A DNA stretch of 64,000 bases from CAYXDO01 sp964463485 (GTDB lineage: Bacteria > Myxococcota > Kuafuiibacteriia > Kuafuiibacteriales > Kuafuiibacteriaceae). A program made the translations under genes and the position numbers. Shown here piece by piece: positions 25,942-35,262 of this stretch (position 1 is the stretch's first letter; each line of letters opens with the position of its first letter). Below the pieces are notes generated by a model that worked only from the letters and a program-made list of their open reading frames with translations, did not search any database and was not told the origin of the DNA. The stretch is from the NCBI GenBank assembly GCA_964463485.1, contig CAYXDO010000045.1, forward strand, positions 1-64,000, written 5' to 3'.

Positions 25942-27513
25942 TCAGCGGTCGCGACGACCGAGGTCCGACAAAAGCCCGCCGTCACGATCGAGAAAACTTC
26001 CGTCTCCGGTACCGACGTCGGGAAACACGAAGCCGCCGCCGTCACCCGAGCCAACGTCTGGAAACACGAAGTTGCCGTCGTGGGTAAAAGCGTCGGGGTG
26101 CGGCCCGCCGTCGAAGAAACTTCCGTCGCGATCGAGCAGGCTGCCGTCACCGACGAACGGCCCCCCGTCGAGCGGCAAGTCCGAGCCATCACGCAGATCC
26201 GACCCATCACGCCGAACCGCTCCATCGAAATCCAGACTTCCGTCCCGAGAAATCGAGCCATCGAGCGGAATCGATCCGTCCGTGCTGCATGAGATGCCTG
26301 CGTCGCCGAGCGACTCACACACGGTCTCGGGCAGCTCACACACCCAACCCATCATCGAAGAGGCGAGCGCCGATACGTCGACCATGTTCGAGCAGAAGCC
26401 GAAGAGACAGGCGCCCGGGTCGCACTCCCCGCAGCTCGACGCACACTGTGTCGATGGCGCGTAGAGCTTCGCGGTCAAGTTCTCCCCGCAGCTCGACGCG
26501 GCCACCGAAGTGAATCCGACGACCATCGTCTGCAGCGAGGTCGGATCACCGCACGGATCGAGGAGCGGTCCGATGACTCGCAGCTCGCCGGCGCTCGGAC
26601 ACATACACGCGGTGAGCGGTGACTCCCACGACCAGCCGCCGCAGTCTTCGACGGTGAGATCGATGGTCGTCGGCGTTCCTTCACAATCGATCTGCACGTC
26701 TTCCAACACGAAGGTATCCGGCCCTCGCACGATGAAGTCCGCGCCGGCCTGCTCGATCGAGATGTCCTCGAGCTTCACGCGCATTTCGCGGTCCTGCGCG
26801 AGCCTGCGCCCGTAAGGAAGCCGCACGACGAGCCCGTCGGTGCGTTGGTTGAACATGATGCGACCGTTTTGACGAACGGCCAGCAGCGAGCCGCGGACCG
26901 CGATCCGACCTTCATCTCCCTCGATGGAGAGCGGGAACGCGTCTCCGCCGAGCCGCCAAACCGCATCGCCTGTGTCGCTCGTCCGCTCGATGTGGATGGA
27001 TCCAGAAACTCGGCGTCCGGACGAAGTCACGCAGCCGCGTCCGAAGGCCAAGATCGTGCGGTCGTCACAGGTGATCACGGCCGGGCACCGATCGAGGGCC
27101 TCGGATCCGCCGCCTCGAGCGCACTCCGTCGCTGCGCTGACGCCGATGTCGACGGCGCGGTCCAAGAAGCCGCGCTGCGGAACCGCGGCAAAGCCGAGCG
27201 TCGGCCCCACGAGGTCGTTGGCCGCGACCTCCGCGATCACCGCGGAGATCGCGGAGGACACGAGCGCGCTCTGCGTCGCGGCCTCCGAAGAGAGCGCGAC
27301 CTCTTCAGGCGTCGCCGGCGGCACGATCGCGTCTTGGGACCCTCCGTCCGGAGCGCTCGCGTCCTGGTGCCCGGAGTCTTGCCCGGAGTCTTGCCCGGAG
27401 TCTTGCCCGGAGTCCGCAACTACGCTCGCCTCTGGGCTCCCTCCGTCGTTTTCGTCGATCGAAGTCGAGCACGCGACGAGCAGAAGGAGTGAGAACGAGA
27501 TTCTAGACTTCAT
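25942..27513 (-). CDS. lipoprotein with Asp/Gly/Ser-rich head and tail
   Basis: A 523-residue lipoprotein (signal peptide MKSRISFSLLLLVACST, lipobox LVAC, ribosome site GGAGG). Next comes a low-complexity spacer with DSGQ repeated three times, encoded by a 12-bp tandem repeat near 27370-27415. The central 300 residues look folded, with Cys pairs (CPAVITCDD, CMCPSAG, CASSCGECDPGACLFGFC) that suggest disulfides outside the cytoplasm. The last 110 residues are degenerate DGS/RDGS repeats, probably an extended spacer. No catalytic motif recognised. Likely a surface protein held away from the outer membrane. It converges on the GMC oxidoreductase gene with a 2-bp gap. Confidence 0.8.
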   Translation of the reverse strand: MKSRISFSLLLLVACSTSIDENDGGSPEASVVADSGQDSGQDSGQDSGHQDASAPDGGSQDAIVPPATPEEVALSSEAATQSALVSSAISAVIAEVAANDLVGPTLGFAAVPQRGFLDRAVDIGVSAATECARGGGSEALDRCPAVITCDDRTILAFGRGCVTSSGRRVSGSIHIERTSDTGDAVWRLGGDAFPLSIEGDEGRIAVRGSLLAVRQNGRIMFNQRTDGLVVRLPYGRRLAQDREMRVKLEDISIEQAGADFIVRGPDTFVLEDVQIDCEGTPTTIDLTVEDCGGWSWESPLTACMCPSAGELRVIGPLLDPCGDPTSLQTMVVGFTSVAASSCGENLTAKLYAPSTQCASSCGECDPGACLFGFCSNMVDVSALASSMMGWVCELPETVCESLGDAGISCSTDGSIPLDGSISRDGSLDFDGAVRRDGSDLRDGSDLPLDGGPFVGDGSLLDRDGSFFDGGPHPDAFTHDGNFVFPDVGSGDGGGFVFPDVGTGDGSFLDRDGGLLSDLGRRDR

Positions 27514-27618
27514 AGGCCCTCCGAGAGTCGCTTCGAATCGGCCGGTTGTAAACACGACCGCCTGAAGGAACCCAGTCGAAGATAGAAAGTTGCGTTCGAT
27601 CGCGAGCTCGATCGCGAC

Positions 27619-28722
27619 TCAACGCGCTTTGACCGCGGTCCATACCTCGTCATACAGGCGCGAGGCGTCGCCGAGATCGCGTAGATGCTGGAGCTTCGCG
27701 ACCTCTTCCTCGGGAGGATAGAGCGCTTTGTTCGCTGCGTCCTGGGGGTTGATGAAGCTCATCGAGGCCGCGTTGGGCGTGGCGAACTTGTTGAAGTTCG
27801 AAAGCCGAGCACCTGTCTTGGCCTCGAGCAGGTGATTGACGAACGCATACGAGGCCGACGGATTCGGACCCTTTCCCGTCACCACCATCACGTCGGCCCA
27901 CGCCACCGAGCCTTCCTTCGGAATCACGAACCCGAGCCGCCCCTCCGCGTCCTCCGACATCGCCTTGATCGCGTCCCCGTTCCAAACCACGGCCATGTCC
28001 GCGAGACCCCCCGCAACGCGGTTCTTGGCCCCTACGCCCCCTTCGAATCCGAGTGACTGCGAGCTCTGCTTCGCCGCCAACACGAGCTCACCGGCCTTCT
28101 TCACTTCCTCCGCCGAGGTCGAGTTGATCGAGTGTCCAAGGTACGCCAGCGCCACCCCCATCTGGTCGCGCATCTCGTCGATCATGAGAAATGTCCCGAG
28201 CCGCTTCTTCTCGTCGAACAACAGCCCCCAACTCGAATCGATCGCGGGATGTTTCTTCTTGTCGTAGATGATGCCGACCGTGCCCCATTGGTACGCAACG
28301 GAGTACAGGTTCCCTGGGTCGGTCGCGAGCGTGCGAAACCGCGGCGCCAGATTGTTCAGATTTGGAATTTGGGCCTGATCCAGCTTTCGCAAGAGCCCGA
28401 GCCGAACCATGATCGGCACCGTCTGCTGGCTCACCACCACGAGGTCGTACTGCGCTGACCCGTCCGCATGTTGAAGCTTGGCGAGCATCTCCTCCGTACT
28501 CTCGTAGTAAGAGATCCGCACCTTCGAGCTCGTCTTGCGCTCGAAATCTTCCACGATCTCCGGATCGAGGTACTCAGGAAACGTGTAGAGCCGAAGCTCG
28601 CCGTTTCCAAGGCCGGCGGTCTTCGTCGAAGTCTCGGTGGCTTCAACACCCGGCTTTTCTGAAGTCGGCTTGCAGGCCACGAGCACCGTGAGTGAGAGGC
28701 AGAGCGCGGACGCCTTCGACAT
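27619..28722 (-). CDS. potD: polyamine ABC transporter substrate-binding lipoprotein
   Basis: A 367-residue PotD/PotF-like binding protein. The signal peptide ends in lipobox LVAC, so it is a lipoprotein, unlike the soluble enterobacterial PotD. ELRLYTFPEYLDPEIVEDFE at the start and IIYDKKK, GLADMAVVWNGDAIKAM and NHLLEAKTGA later match the family. It delivers spermidine/putrescine-type ligands to PotABC. It is the last gene of potA-potB-potC-potD, 35 bp after potC. The ribosome site is weak, so it may depend on coupling. Confidence 0.92.
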   Translation of the reverse strand: MSKASALCLSLTVLVACKPTSEKPGVEATETSTKTAGLGNGELRLYTFPEYLDPEIVEDFERKTSSKVRISYYESTEEMLAKLQHADGSAQYDLVVVSQQTVPIMVRLGLLRKLDQAQIPNLNNLAPRFRTLATDPGNLYSVAYQWGTVGIIYDKKKHPAIDSSWGLLFDEKKRLGTFLMIDEMRDQMGVALAYLGHSINSTSAEEVKKAGELVLAAKQSSQSLGFEGGVGAKNRVAGGLADMAVVWNGDAIKAMSEDAEGRLGFVIPKEGSVAWADVMVVTGKGPNPSASYAFVNHLLEAKTGARLSNFNKFATPNAASMSFINPQDAANKALYPPEEEVAKLQHLRDLGDASRLYDEVWTAVKAR

Positions 28723-28757
28723 GGACGCCGCCGCGTTACCGAGATCTGGACGCGCGG

Positions 28758-29579
28758 TCAATGTCGCTTCGCCCCGGATGGCTCCCGAGCGGTCCCTATC
28801 CAGCTCCCGAACACCAACAAGAGAATCGTCGCGCCCACGATCACCGTCGACAGCGCGTGAATTTCGGGGCTCAGACCCCTGCGCAACGACGCGTAGATGT
28901 AAATCGGCAGCGTGTCCGAGCTCGGACCCGAGGCGAAAAAGCTGATCACGAAGTCGTCGAGCGAGAGCGTGAACGCGAGCATCGCCCCCGACGCCACCGC
29001 CGGAGCGATCAGCGGAAAGGTCACCTTCCGAAAGGCGTGCCACGGCGTGGCGTACAAGTCATGAGACGCTTCAGACAGCGAGGAGCCCAACAACGCCAAG
29101 CGACTGCGCACGACCAGAGCAACGAACGAGACCTGAAACGTCACGTGCCCGAGCACCATCGGAAACAGCCCCGGCCGAAAAATGTCAGAGATGGGCCGCA
29201 GCACCGCACACGCGATCACCAACGCCGCCGCGAACACGATGTCGGGGCTCACGATGGGTAGGTCCACGACGGTCTCGATCGCGAGCTTCGCCCGCGGGGG
29301 CCGCGGGTAGCGCTCGAGCCCGATCGCCAACATCGTACCGAGCACCGAAGCCACCAGCGTCGAGGTCGCTGCCAAGATCAACGTGTTCTTCGCCGCGTCG
29401 AGGATCGTCTCGTTCTCGAGCAGCTTGGCGTACCAACCAAAGCTCAGGCCGTCCCACCGAAACCCGAGTCGAGCCTTGTTCAGCGACGCTACGGCGACAG
29501 CCAACAGCGGGGCATAGAGCAACATCAACGCGACCGCGGACAAAAAAACGACGATCGGGTGGAGCTTTCGCGACATCAC
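28758..29579 (-). CDS. potC: polyamine ABC transporter permease
   Basis: A 273-residue inner-membrane permease with about six hydrophobic helices and the EAA-type loop (LSEASHDLYATPWHAFRKVT) that contacts the ATPase. It forms the transmembrane channel with PotB. Its ATG overlaps the potB stop codon (ATGA), so the two are coupled. It ends in a basic cytoplasmic tail. Confidence 0.95.
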   Translation of the reverse strand: MMSRKLHPIVVFLSAVALMLLYAPLLAVAVASLNKARLGFRWDGLSFGWYAKLLENETILDAAKNTLILAATSTLVASVLGTMLAIGLERYPRPPRAKLAIETVVDLPIVSPDIVFAAALVIACAVLRPISDIFRPGLFPMVLGHVTFQVSFVALVVRSRLALLGSSLSEASHDLYATPWHAFRKVTFPLIAPAVASGAMLAFTLSLDDFVISFFASGPSSDTLPIYIYASLRRGLSPEIHALSTVIVGATILLLVFGSWIGTAREPSGAKRH

Positions 29580-30520
29580 GCGGCCGGAGCTCCCTTCGAG
29601 CTCCTTCTATAGAGCCACAAGCCTACGAGCGTCAGCGCGATCATCACCAGCGAGAGCGCCGCACCGAACGGATAGTCTCGGCTCATGCCGAACTGCTGCT
29701 GGATCTGATTGCCGATCAACGAGAAGGTCGAGCCTCCCAGGCGATCGCTCACCACGAACATGCCCATCGAAGGCACGAAGGTGAAGATCACCGCGACGAC
29801 CAATCCGGGCAGCGTCTGCGGGAGAATCGCGTGACGGAACACGAGCCACCGACCTGCGTACAGGTCGCGCGCGGCCTCCACGAGCGACCAGTCCATCCGC
29901 TCCACGTTCGTCACGAGCGGCAACACCGCGAAGGGCAAGGACGTCGACACCATCCCGATCAACACCGCGAAGGTGCTCGGATAGAGGCCGCGTCCTTCGG
30001 GGACGAACCCGAGCCAAGCCGCGAGCTTCGCCGGCGGAAGCCCAGGTGAGAGTAGGACCTCCCACGCATACGTTCGAACGACGAGGTTCGTACACATGGG
30101 AACGACGATCAGCCCGAGCAAGATGCGCGACCACCGCTTCGGCACGCCCGCGATGAGGAACGCGAGCGGATAGCCAAATCCGATCGAGAGCGCGCTCGTA
30201 ACCGTCGCGACCCAGACACTCCGAAAGAAGATCCGCAGATAGTCCGCGGACCACCCGAGCACACCGAACCCGAGCAGTCGCTCGAACGCCGATAGGCTGA
30301 AGCTCCACACGATCTCGCCGTCGCCGCCGCGGGTCGCGAACGAGAGCGCGAACAGCGCGAACGACGGAATCACGAGCAACGCCAAAAGCCAGATCACTGT
30401 CGGTGAGACGAGCGCTGCGCCTGCTCGCGCAACATGCTCACGCGTGGTCACTCGCCCGAGCCAGACGATCCGATCCGCGGGTCGCGGAGGCGAGGCTGCA
30501 CCAGGTGGAGGCTCAGTCAA
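29576..30520 (-). CDS. potB: polyamine ABC transporter permease, TTG start
   Basis: A 314-residue permease with about six transmembrane helices and an EAA loop (LVEAARDLYAGRWLVFRHAI). TTG 30520 is taken as the start because GGAGG lies six bases before it and it overlaps the potA stop; an ATG further upstream would lie deep inside potA. Proline-rich residues precede the first helix. Confidence 0.93.
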   Translation of the reverse strand: MTEPPPGAASPPRPADRIVWLGRVTTREHVARAGAALVSPTVIWLLALLVIPSFALFALSFATRGGDGEIVWSFSLSAFERLLGFGVLGWSADYLRIFFRSVWVATVTSALSIGFGYPLAFLIAGVPKRWSRILLGLIVVPMCTNLVVRTYAWEVLLSPGLPPAKLAAWLGFVPEGRGLYPSTFAVLIGMVSTSLPFAVLPLVTNVERMDWSLVEAARDLYAGRWLVFRHAILPQTLPGLVVAVIFTFVPSMGMFVVSDRLGGSTFSLIGNQIQQQFGMSRDYPFGAALSLVMIALTLVGLWLYRRSSKGAPAA

Positions 30521-31559
30521 CCAGCACCTCCAGATGCTCGGGCGGAAGCTCGAAATGGACACGCGTTCCTGGATCTACGGCCTCCGAAGGACCCACTCGC
30601 ACCGAGAGTCCCGCGACGTCCGTCACCAGGTCGACGTGGTCGCCGAGGTAGACCCGATCGGAGATCGTGACCTCGATGCCGTTTCGCTCGGGTCGTTCTC
30701 GCCGTAAGCGAATGCGCTCGGGCCGAATGGCCAGCGTGCCCTTGTCCCAAGCGATGGGGGACTCGACGAACAGCTCCCCGAACGAAGTCTTCACGACTCG
30801 ATCTCCGCTGCGCTCCGAAGCGATGAGCGCGGCGCTCCCGAGAAAGGTCGCCACGAACTTCGTCTTCGGATGGTCGTAGACTTCGGACGGGCTGCCGAAC
30901 TGCACGACCTTGGCGCGATCCATCACGAAGATCCTGTCGGACACGGTCATGGCCTCGTCTTGGTCGTGGGTCACCAAGACGAACGTCTTTCCAAGCCGTC
31001 GCTGGAGCGCTCGGAGCTCGAGCTGCAGGTCGGTTCGAAGCCGCGCATCCAGGGCCGACATCGGCTCGTCGAGCAACAACAGCTCGGGCTCGTTCACCAA
31101 CGCCCGCGCGAGCGCGACGCGCTGCCGCTGTCCGCCCGAGAGCTGGTGCGGAAGTCGCGCCGCCATCTCCTCGAGACGCAACATCGCGATCGCTTCGTCG
31201 GCGCGTCGGTCGACCTCCGCCTTCGGCGTCTTCTTCGCGACGAGCCCGAACGCGACGTTCCTTCGGACGTCGAGGTGAGGAAACAACGCGTAGCTCTGAA
31301 AGACCGTGTTGACCGGGCGCTCGTGGGCCGGACGACCATCGAGTCTGCTGCCGCCCAAGCTGACGGTCCCCGAATCCTGAAGCTCGAAGCCCGCCAAGAT
31401 CCGAAGGAGCGTGGTCTTGCCGCAGCCAGACGGCCCCAACAACGTCGCAAACTCGCCGGCGGCAACGTCGAGGTCGACCCTGTCGAGGGCCACGACGTCA
31501 CCGAACCGACGCGACACACCGCGAACCAAAAGGCCGGTCTGTCCCGCCACGGCGCGCAT
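30513..31559 (-). CDS. potA: polyamine ABC transporter ATPase
   Basis: This 348-residue ATPase has Walker A GPSGCGKTT (42-50), Q-loop near 88 (FQSYALFPH), signature LSGGQ (140-144), Walker B LLLDEP (161-166), the switch histidine in THDQDEAM, and a C-terminal TOBE-type domain (IRPERIRLRRERPE). It powers uptake of polyamines by PotBCD. First gene of the four-gene operon. No terminator or clear promoter was identified at its 5' side; the gap to the next gene upstream is 33 bp. Confidence 0.96.
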   Translation of the reverse strand: MRAVAGQTGLLVRGVSRRFGDVVALDRVDLDVAAGEFATLLGPSGCGKTTLLRILAGFELQDSGTVSLGGSRLDGRPAHERPVNTVFQSYALFPHLDVRRNVAFGLVAKKTPKAEVDRRADEAIAMLRLEEMAARLPHQLSGGQRQRVALARALVNEPELLLLDEPMSALDARLRTDLQLELRALQRRLGKTFVLVTHDQDEAMTVSDRIFVMDRAKVVQFGSPSEVYDHPKTKFVATFLGSAALIASERSGDRVVKTSFGELFVESPIAWDKGTLAIRPERIRLRRERPERNGIEVTISDRVYLGDHVDLVTDVAGLSVRVGPSEAVDPGTRVHFELPPEHLEVLVD

Positions 31560-31592
31560 CCTACAGCAAGACCGCCAGGCCTTGGGACGAGA

Positions 31593-33467
31593 TCACCTCG
31601 GCGCGTCCTCGACGGGTAGCTCGACGGGCACCCGCACCCGATAGGTCTCTTCGACGTGCGCCATCAACTCGAAAAACACGTCGCCATATCTCACCCCGTC
31701 CGGGTGATTCGTGTTGAAAGTGCCATCGCGACAGTCACCCTCCCGACATTGAGAGTTCGGAAACACCATGATGAACTTGGCCCAGTCACTCTCCCGCTTG
31801 CGACTCACCTCGGGACGATTCGACTCGGCTTGATACCCAAAGAAAAGAATGGCCGAGGCCAACATCTGATTGAAATCCTGGCCCTGCCCGTGAAGAAAAT
31901 AAACGACCGGATACCGCTCGTCGGAGTCGAAATAGCCGGGCGGCAGCATGATTCCGTACGCCTGCTCCTCACCCAAGGCCTTCGATGGGAAGCTCTGGAG
32001 CTTCACGAAGTCATCGAAAGATCCAGGATCCTGAACGACCCTCCGATCGGGTTGGTACATTCGCGATTCAGTGAAGGCGATCGACGTCAGCAGACGCTCG
32101 AGGATTTGATCTCCGGGCCCGACGTGGCCCCCGTCGCCTCGTTGAATGTCGCGCGGCGTCGCATTCACTTTTCCATAACGAACGTAGGCGTCCTTGCCGA
32201 TCCCCTTGGGTGAGTAGTCGACCTTCAGGAAGTCATAGTCCTCCTCGCCCGGAATCAACGAAAGAAAATCGGCGTGACTCCGCACGAGCTCCGAACCCAG
32301 CCTTCGTTCGAGCTGCGCCCAGAACCAGTTCGTGCCCCCAGCGCTCAAAATACTGTCGCGCAAACCCGCGTCCGCGTAGACGTTCAGGCGTCGAAGCTGC
32401 TCCTCGGGCATCGAAGAAACCAAAAAACGCGGGTTCTGCGAAAAGACGCTGTCAACACCTCTGCTGTAGTCGAACTTTCCGTTTCCTTCCCCGTAGTCGT
32501 TGGTCCCGGCAATCCCATCGAGACCGGTGTCCTCGTACGGCTCCCCTTGGTCCCACAACGCGTTCTGACGCGTCCCGGCAGGATTCGTCTTCCAGTCGTA
32601 CACGTCGCTCTCGCCTTTGCCCACGTCTTCGTATCGCTCCGAGCTCATCAACACGACGGGCTCCGCATAGTCCCGCCGCCCGTTTCGGTTGAAATCGATC
32701 GCCAACGCAATCCCGACCGGCTCGTCGATCTTCGCCGGACTGAAATTCGGTCCGTCCGTGGACGTGTCGCAGAAAGTGATCGCCGGATAGGCGCCGTCCG
32801 GGTTGTACTTCCAATGTCGCAGTCCTTCGACCTTCACCGTCTCCTGACAACGCTCGCGATCACTCCGAACCGATTCTTCACGAGAAATGCCCAACGGAAG
32901 ATCTGGGGCGTCGGGGTTGGGTGGGTAGAAGAAATTCCCGAACGCACTCGAGAGGTCGCGAAAAGCATGAAACAAGCTGTCCCTACCAAACCCAGGACCA
33001 GCCCCATCGCTTACGGCCAGATAGAAATGGTTGAAGTCCTGGTCGGGCTCCTTCACCGTACCCGTCGGCTCCAGCTTGTCGACACCTCGAATCGGACCGC
33101 AAAAGGCCGGACCATTCACCTCCTCGAGCCGATCGACGTTCGCCAAGATCGTCTCCCGGTCACAAAAACCTCCGAGGTGATAACTCGTGATGACCCGAAG
33201 CATGTAGGTCCAGTCGAGCAACGGAATCCCGAGCATACCCACCGTGTCGAACAGCTCCGGATGTGCAAAACCGATCTGACCAGCGCCGCTTGCGCCCATC
33301 GAAACACCGAGAATCGCACGGTGGGTTAGACAAGTCCGACCGCCGCCTTCACCCGAGCACGTGATGATCCCAAACGGGTCACGCGTCGATCGCTCGACCT
33401 CGCCCACCTCTGGATCGGAACCACACGCGGCCAACGTCGACAGGCCGAGCACGAGCAGACGTCGCAT
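31593..33467 (-). CDS. esterase-like lipoprotein with circularly permuted motif order
   Basis: A 624-residue lipoprotein (signal peptide ending STLAACGS, lipobox LAAC). It has the parts of an esterase D-type alpha/beta hydrolase in unusual order. The nucleophile elbow GVSMGASGAGQIGFAHPELF appears at about residue 54, right after the signal region. The strand bearing the oxyanion-hole HG (RYPVVYFLHGQGQDF), the IMVFPN strand and the FFELMAHVEETYRVR helix come only at the C-terminus (about 520-620). In the family the C-terminal parts normally come directly before the nucleophile. The middle has a 400-residue insertion with Asp/Asn-rich segments (DFNRNGRRDY) and a possible acid residue in NVYADAGLRD. 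An AAGG ribosome site precedes ATG 33467. Confidence 0.8.
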   Translation of the reverse strand: MRRLLVLGLSTLAACGSDPEVGEVERSTRDPFGIITCSGEGGGRTCLTHRAILGVSMGASGAGQIGFAHPELFDTVGMLGIPLLDWTYMLRVITSYHLGGFCDRETILANVDRLEEVNGPAFCGPIRGVDKLEPTGTVKEPDQDFNHFYLAVSDGAGPGFGRDSLFHAFRDLSSAFGNFFYPPNPDAPDLPLGISREESVRSDRERCQETVKVEGLRHWKYNPDGAYPAITFCDTSTDGPNFSPAKIDEPVGIALAIDFNRNGRRDYAEPVVLMSSERYEDVGKGESDVYDWKTNPAGTRQNALWDQGEPYEDTGLDGIAGTNDYGEGNGKFDYSRGVDSVFSQNPRFLVSSMPEEQLRRLNVYADAGLRDSILSAGGTNWFWAQLERRLGSELVRSHADFLSLIPGEEDYDFLKVDYSPKGIGKDAYVRYGKVNATPRDIQRGDGGHVGPGDQILERLLTSIAFTESRMYQPDRRVVQDPGSFDDFVKLQSFPSKALGEEQAYGIMLPPGYFDSDERYPVVYFLHGQGQDFNQMLASAILFFGYQAESNRPEVSRKRESDWAKFIMVFPNSQCREGDCRDGTFNTNHPDGVRYGDVFFELMAHVEETYRVRVPVELPVEDAPR

Positions 33468-33516
33468 CTCATGCCTTCTACCACAGTCGTGTCGCGGTGG
33501 GCCGTTGCCTTCGCCG

Positions 33517-34308
33517 ATGCCACGTGCCACCAATGAATCGGTGATCACGAATCACGCGACCGGCACCCGCGTGGACGAGATTGGCCGCGGCCTCTTCCGC
33601 ATCACCACCCCACTGCCCACCACGGGCGTTCCCGCCGGCTTCAGCTTCAATCAGTTCCTGCTGGTCGACGAGAAGCCCCTGCTGTTCCATACCGGGCCGC
33701 GAAAGCTGTTCCCGCTCGTCCGCGAAGCCATCTCCGCCATCATGCCGGTCGAGCGCCTGAGCTACATCGGTTTCGGCCACGTCGAGGCCGATGAGTGCGG
33801 CTCACTCAACGACTTTCTCGCGATCGCTCCCAACGCGGTCCCCGTCTGCGGAACCGTCGCCGCCACCATGTCGATCGATGACTTGTCCAATCGGCCCGCG
33901 CGAGCCCTCGCTGACGGCGAGCTCCTGCCCGTGGGCCGGGCCCTCTTGAAGTGGATTGACGCGCCCCACTTCCCCCACGCGTGGGACTCCGGCTACCTGT
34001 TCGACCTCACCAGCCGGACCCTCTTGGCCGGAGACTTGTTTGCCCAACCCGGAAGTCAACACCCGCCCGTCACCGAGTCGGATATCCTCGAATCGAGCGA
34101 GAAGCTCCGAAGCACCATGGATTATTTCTCCAGGAGCGACCGGACTTCGGTCTTCATCGAAAAGCTGGCCGCGCTCGACCCCTTGCTGCTCGCGTGTATG
34201 CATGGCGCTGCGTACCGCGGAGACGGTGCGGAGTTGCTACGCGCACTCGGCCAACGCATAGAGTCCGAGCGATGGCGCCGCCCGTCCGTCAGCGCGCGCG
34301 CCCCCTGA
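33517..34308 (+). CDS. metallo-beta-lactamase-fold protein, flavodiiron-like
   Basis: A 263-residue cytoplasmic protein resembling the metallo-beta-lactamase half of flavodiiron proteins. GHVEADECGSLN corresponds to the H-x-E-x-D ligand motif, followed by a GTVAATMS segment, a DAPHFPHAW region and LLAGDLFAQ with a further Asp ligand. The flavodoxin domain is absent, so it is not a full O2/NO reductase but fits the stand-alone ODP-type subfamily (diiron oxygen-binding). It starts 50 bp from the divergent esterase-like gene and converges with a dienelactone hydrolase (7-bp gap). Function is therefore a guess: diiron sensor or hydrolase. Confidence 0.78.
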   Translation: MPRATNESVITNHATGTRVDEIGRGLFRITTPLPTTGVPAGFSFNQFLLVDEKPLLFHTGPRKLFPLVREAISAIMPVERLSYIGFGHVEADECGSLNDFLAIAPNAVPVCGTVAATMSIDDLSNRPARALADGELLPVGRALLKWIDAPHFPHAWDSGYLFDLTSRTLLAGDLFAQPGSQHPPVTESDILESSEKLRSTMDYFSRSDRTSVFIEKLAALDPLLLACMHGAAYRGDGAELLRALGQRIESERWRRPSVSARAP

Positions 34309-34315
34309 CCAAAAC

Positions 34316-35104
34316 TCACGAGCGCGGACCTAGGACCTCTTCGAAGAACGACTTCATCATGAGCCAAGATCGCCGATCGGCCAAGGCGTTGTAGGCCGCA
34401 CCCTTCGAGTTGTCGTTGCCAGCCGCTGGGTTGGTGAACGCGTGAACCGCTCCAGAATACTCCACGAACTGCCAGTCCACCTTCGCGGACCGAAGCTCGG
34501 CCTTGAACGCGTTCAGGTCCTCGACCTTCACGAAGGGATCGTCGGCGCCGTGCAGTACGAGCACTCTCCCACGGATGTTCTTCCCGTCCGCCGGAGTCGG
34601 ACTGTCGAGGCCGCCATGAAAGCTCACGACCGCCGCGACCTCTGCTCCGCTCCGCGCAAGCTCGAGGGACGTCGTCCCGCCAAAACAGAAACCCATGACC
34701 CCGATCCGCTTGGGGTCGACCTTCCCGCTCTTCACCAACGCCTCGAGCGCGGCGCGAGCTCTCGCTCGGAGCTTCGTGCGATCACCTTTGAACTTGCCGG
34801 CGAGAGCTCCGGCCTCGTTCCCGTCCTTGGGTCGAACACCCTTGCCGTAAATGTCGGCCGCGAAGGCCACGTAGCCGAGCGCCGCCAAGTCCTCCGCCTT
34901 CTTCTGCGAGAAGGCGCCCGCGCCCATCCAGTCGTGAATCACGACGACCCCGGGAGCGGGCTTGGAAATCGCGTCGTCGTAACTCAACGTCCCCTCGAGC
35001 ACGACCTCCCCTTCTTTGTACTGGACCACCTCGGTCTTCACCTTCGCCTGCGCGAGACCCGACCAGAGCATCAGCACGCCCATGAGGCTTCCGAGAATTC
35101 GCAT
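34316..35104 (-). CDS. dienelactone hydrolase family protein, exported
   Basis: A 262-residue hydrolase with a signal peptide (MRILGSLMGVLMLWSGLAQA). The catalytic triad of the family is present: Cys in GFCFGG, Asp in HGADDPF, His in SGAVHAFTNP. DLH enzymes cleave lactones or small esters. Export to the periplasm is unusual for classical chlorocatechol enzymes but common in uncharacterised relatives. TAGATA stands six bases before ATG 35104. No operon partner. Confidence 0.9.
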   Translation of the reverse strand: MRILGSLMGVLMLWSGLAQAKVKTEVVQYKEGEVVLEGTLSYDDAISKPAPGVVVIHDWMGAGAFSQKKAEDLAALGYVAFAADIYGKGVRPKDGNEAGALAGKFKGDRTKLRARARAALEALVKSGKVDPKRIGVMGFCFGGTTSLELARSGAEVAAVVSFHGGLDSPTPADGKNIRGRVLVLHGADDPFVKVEDLNAFKAELRSAKVDWQFVEYSGAVHAFTNPAAGNDNSKGAAYNALADRRSWLMMKSFFEEVLGPRS

Positions 35105-35262
35105 CGACCCTATCTAGCAGACTCGCGCGCCGCTGCGCAGGGGTCCGAAGCTCGTTCGTCCGTCCACGGCATGAGGTGCGGCCCTCCGGTCGCGCGACCG
35201 CTTGCTGACTTCGGATTCGTTGCACCCAGCGACCGGCACCGCAGAGGTTCAACGGAACGCAT

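Noticed and set aside
27590..27618. Terminator hairpin after potD (GATCGCGAGCTCGATCGCG)
   Set aside because: The dyad is imperfect and has no U-run, so no terminator is claimed.
28723..29043. Longer potD N-terminus
   Set aside because: The upstream part overlaps potC; the signal peptide and lipobox start at 28722.
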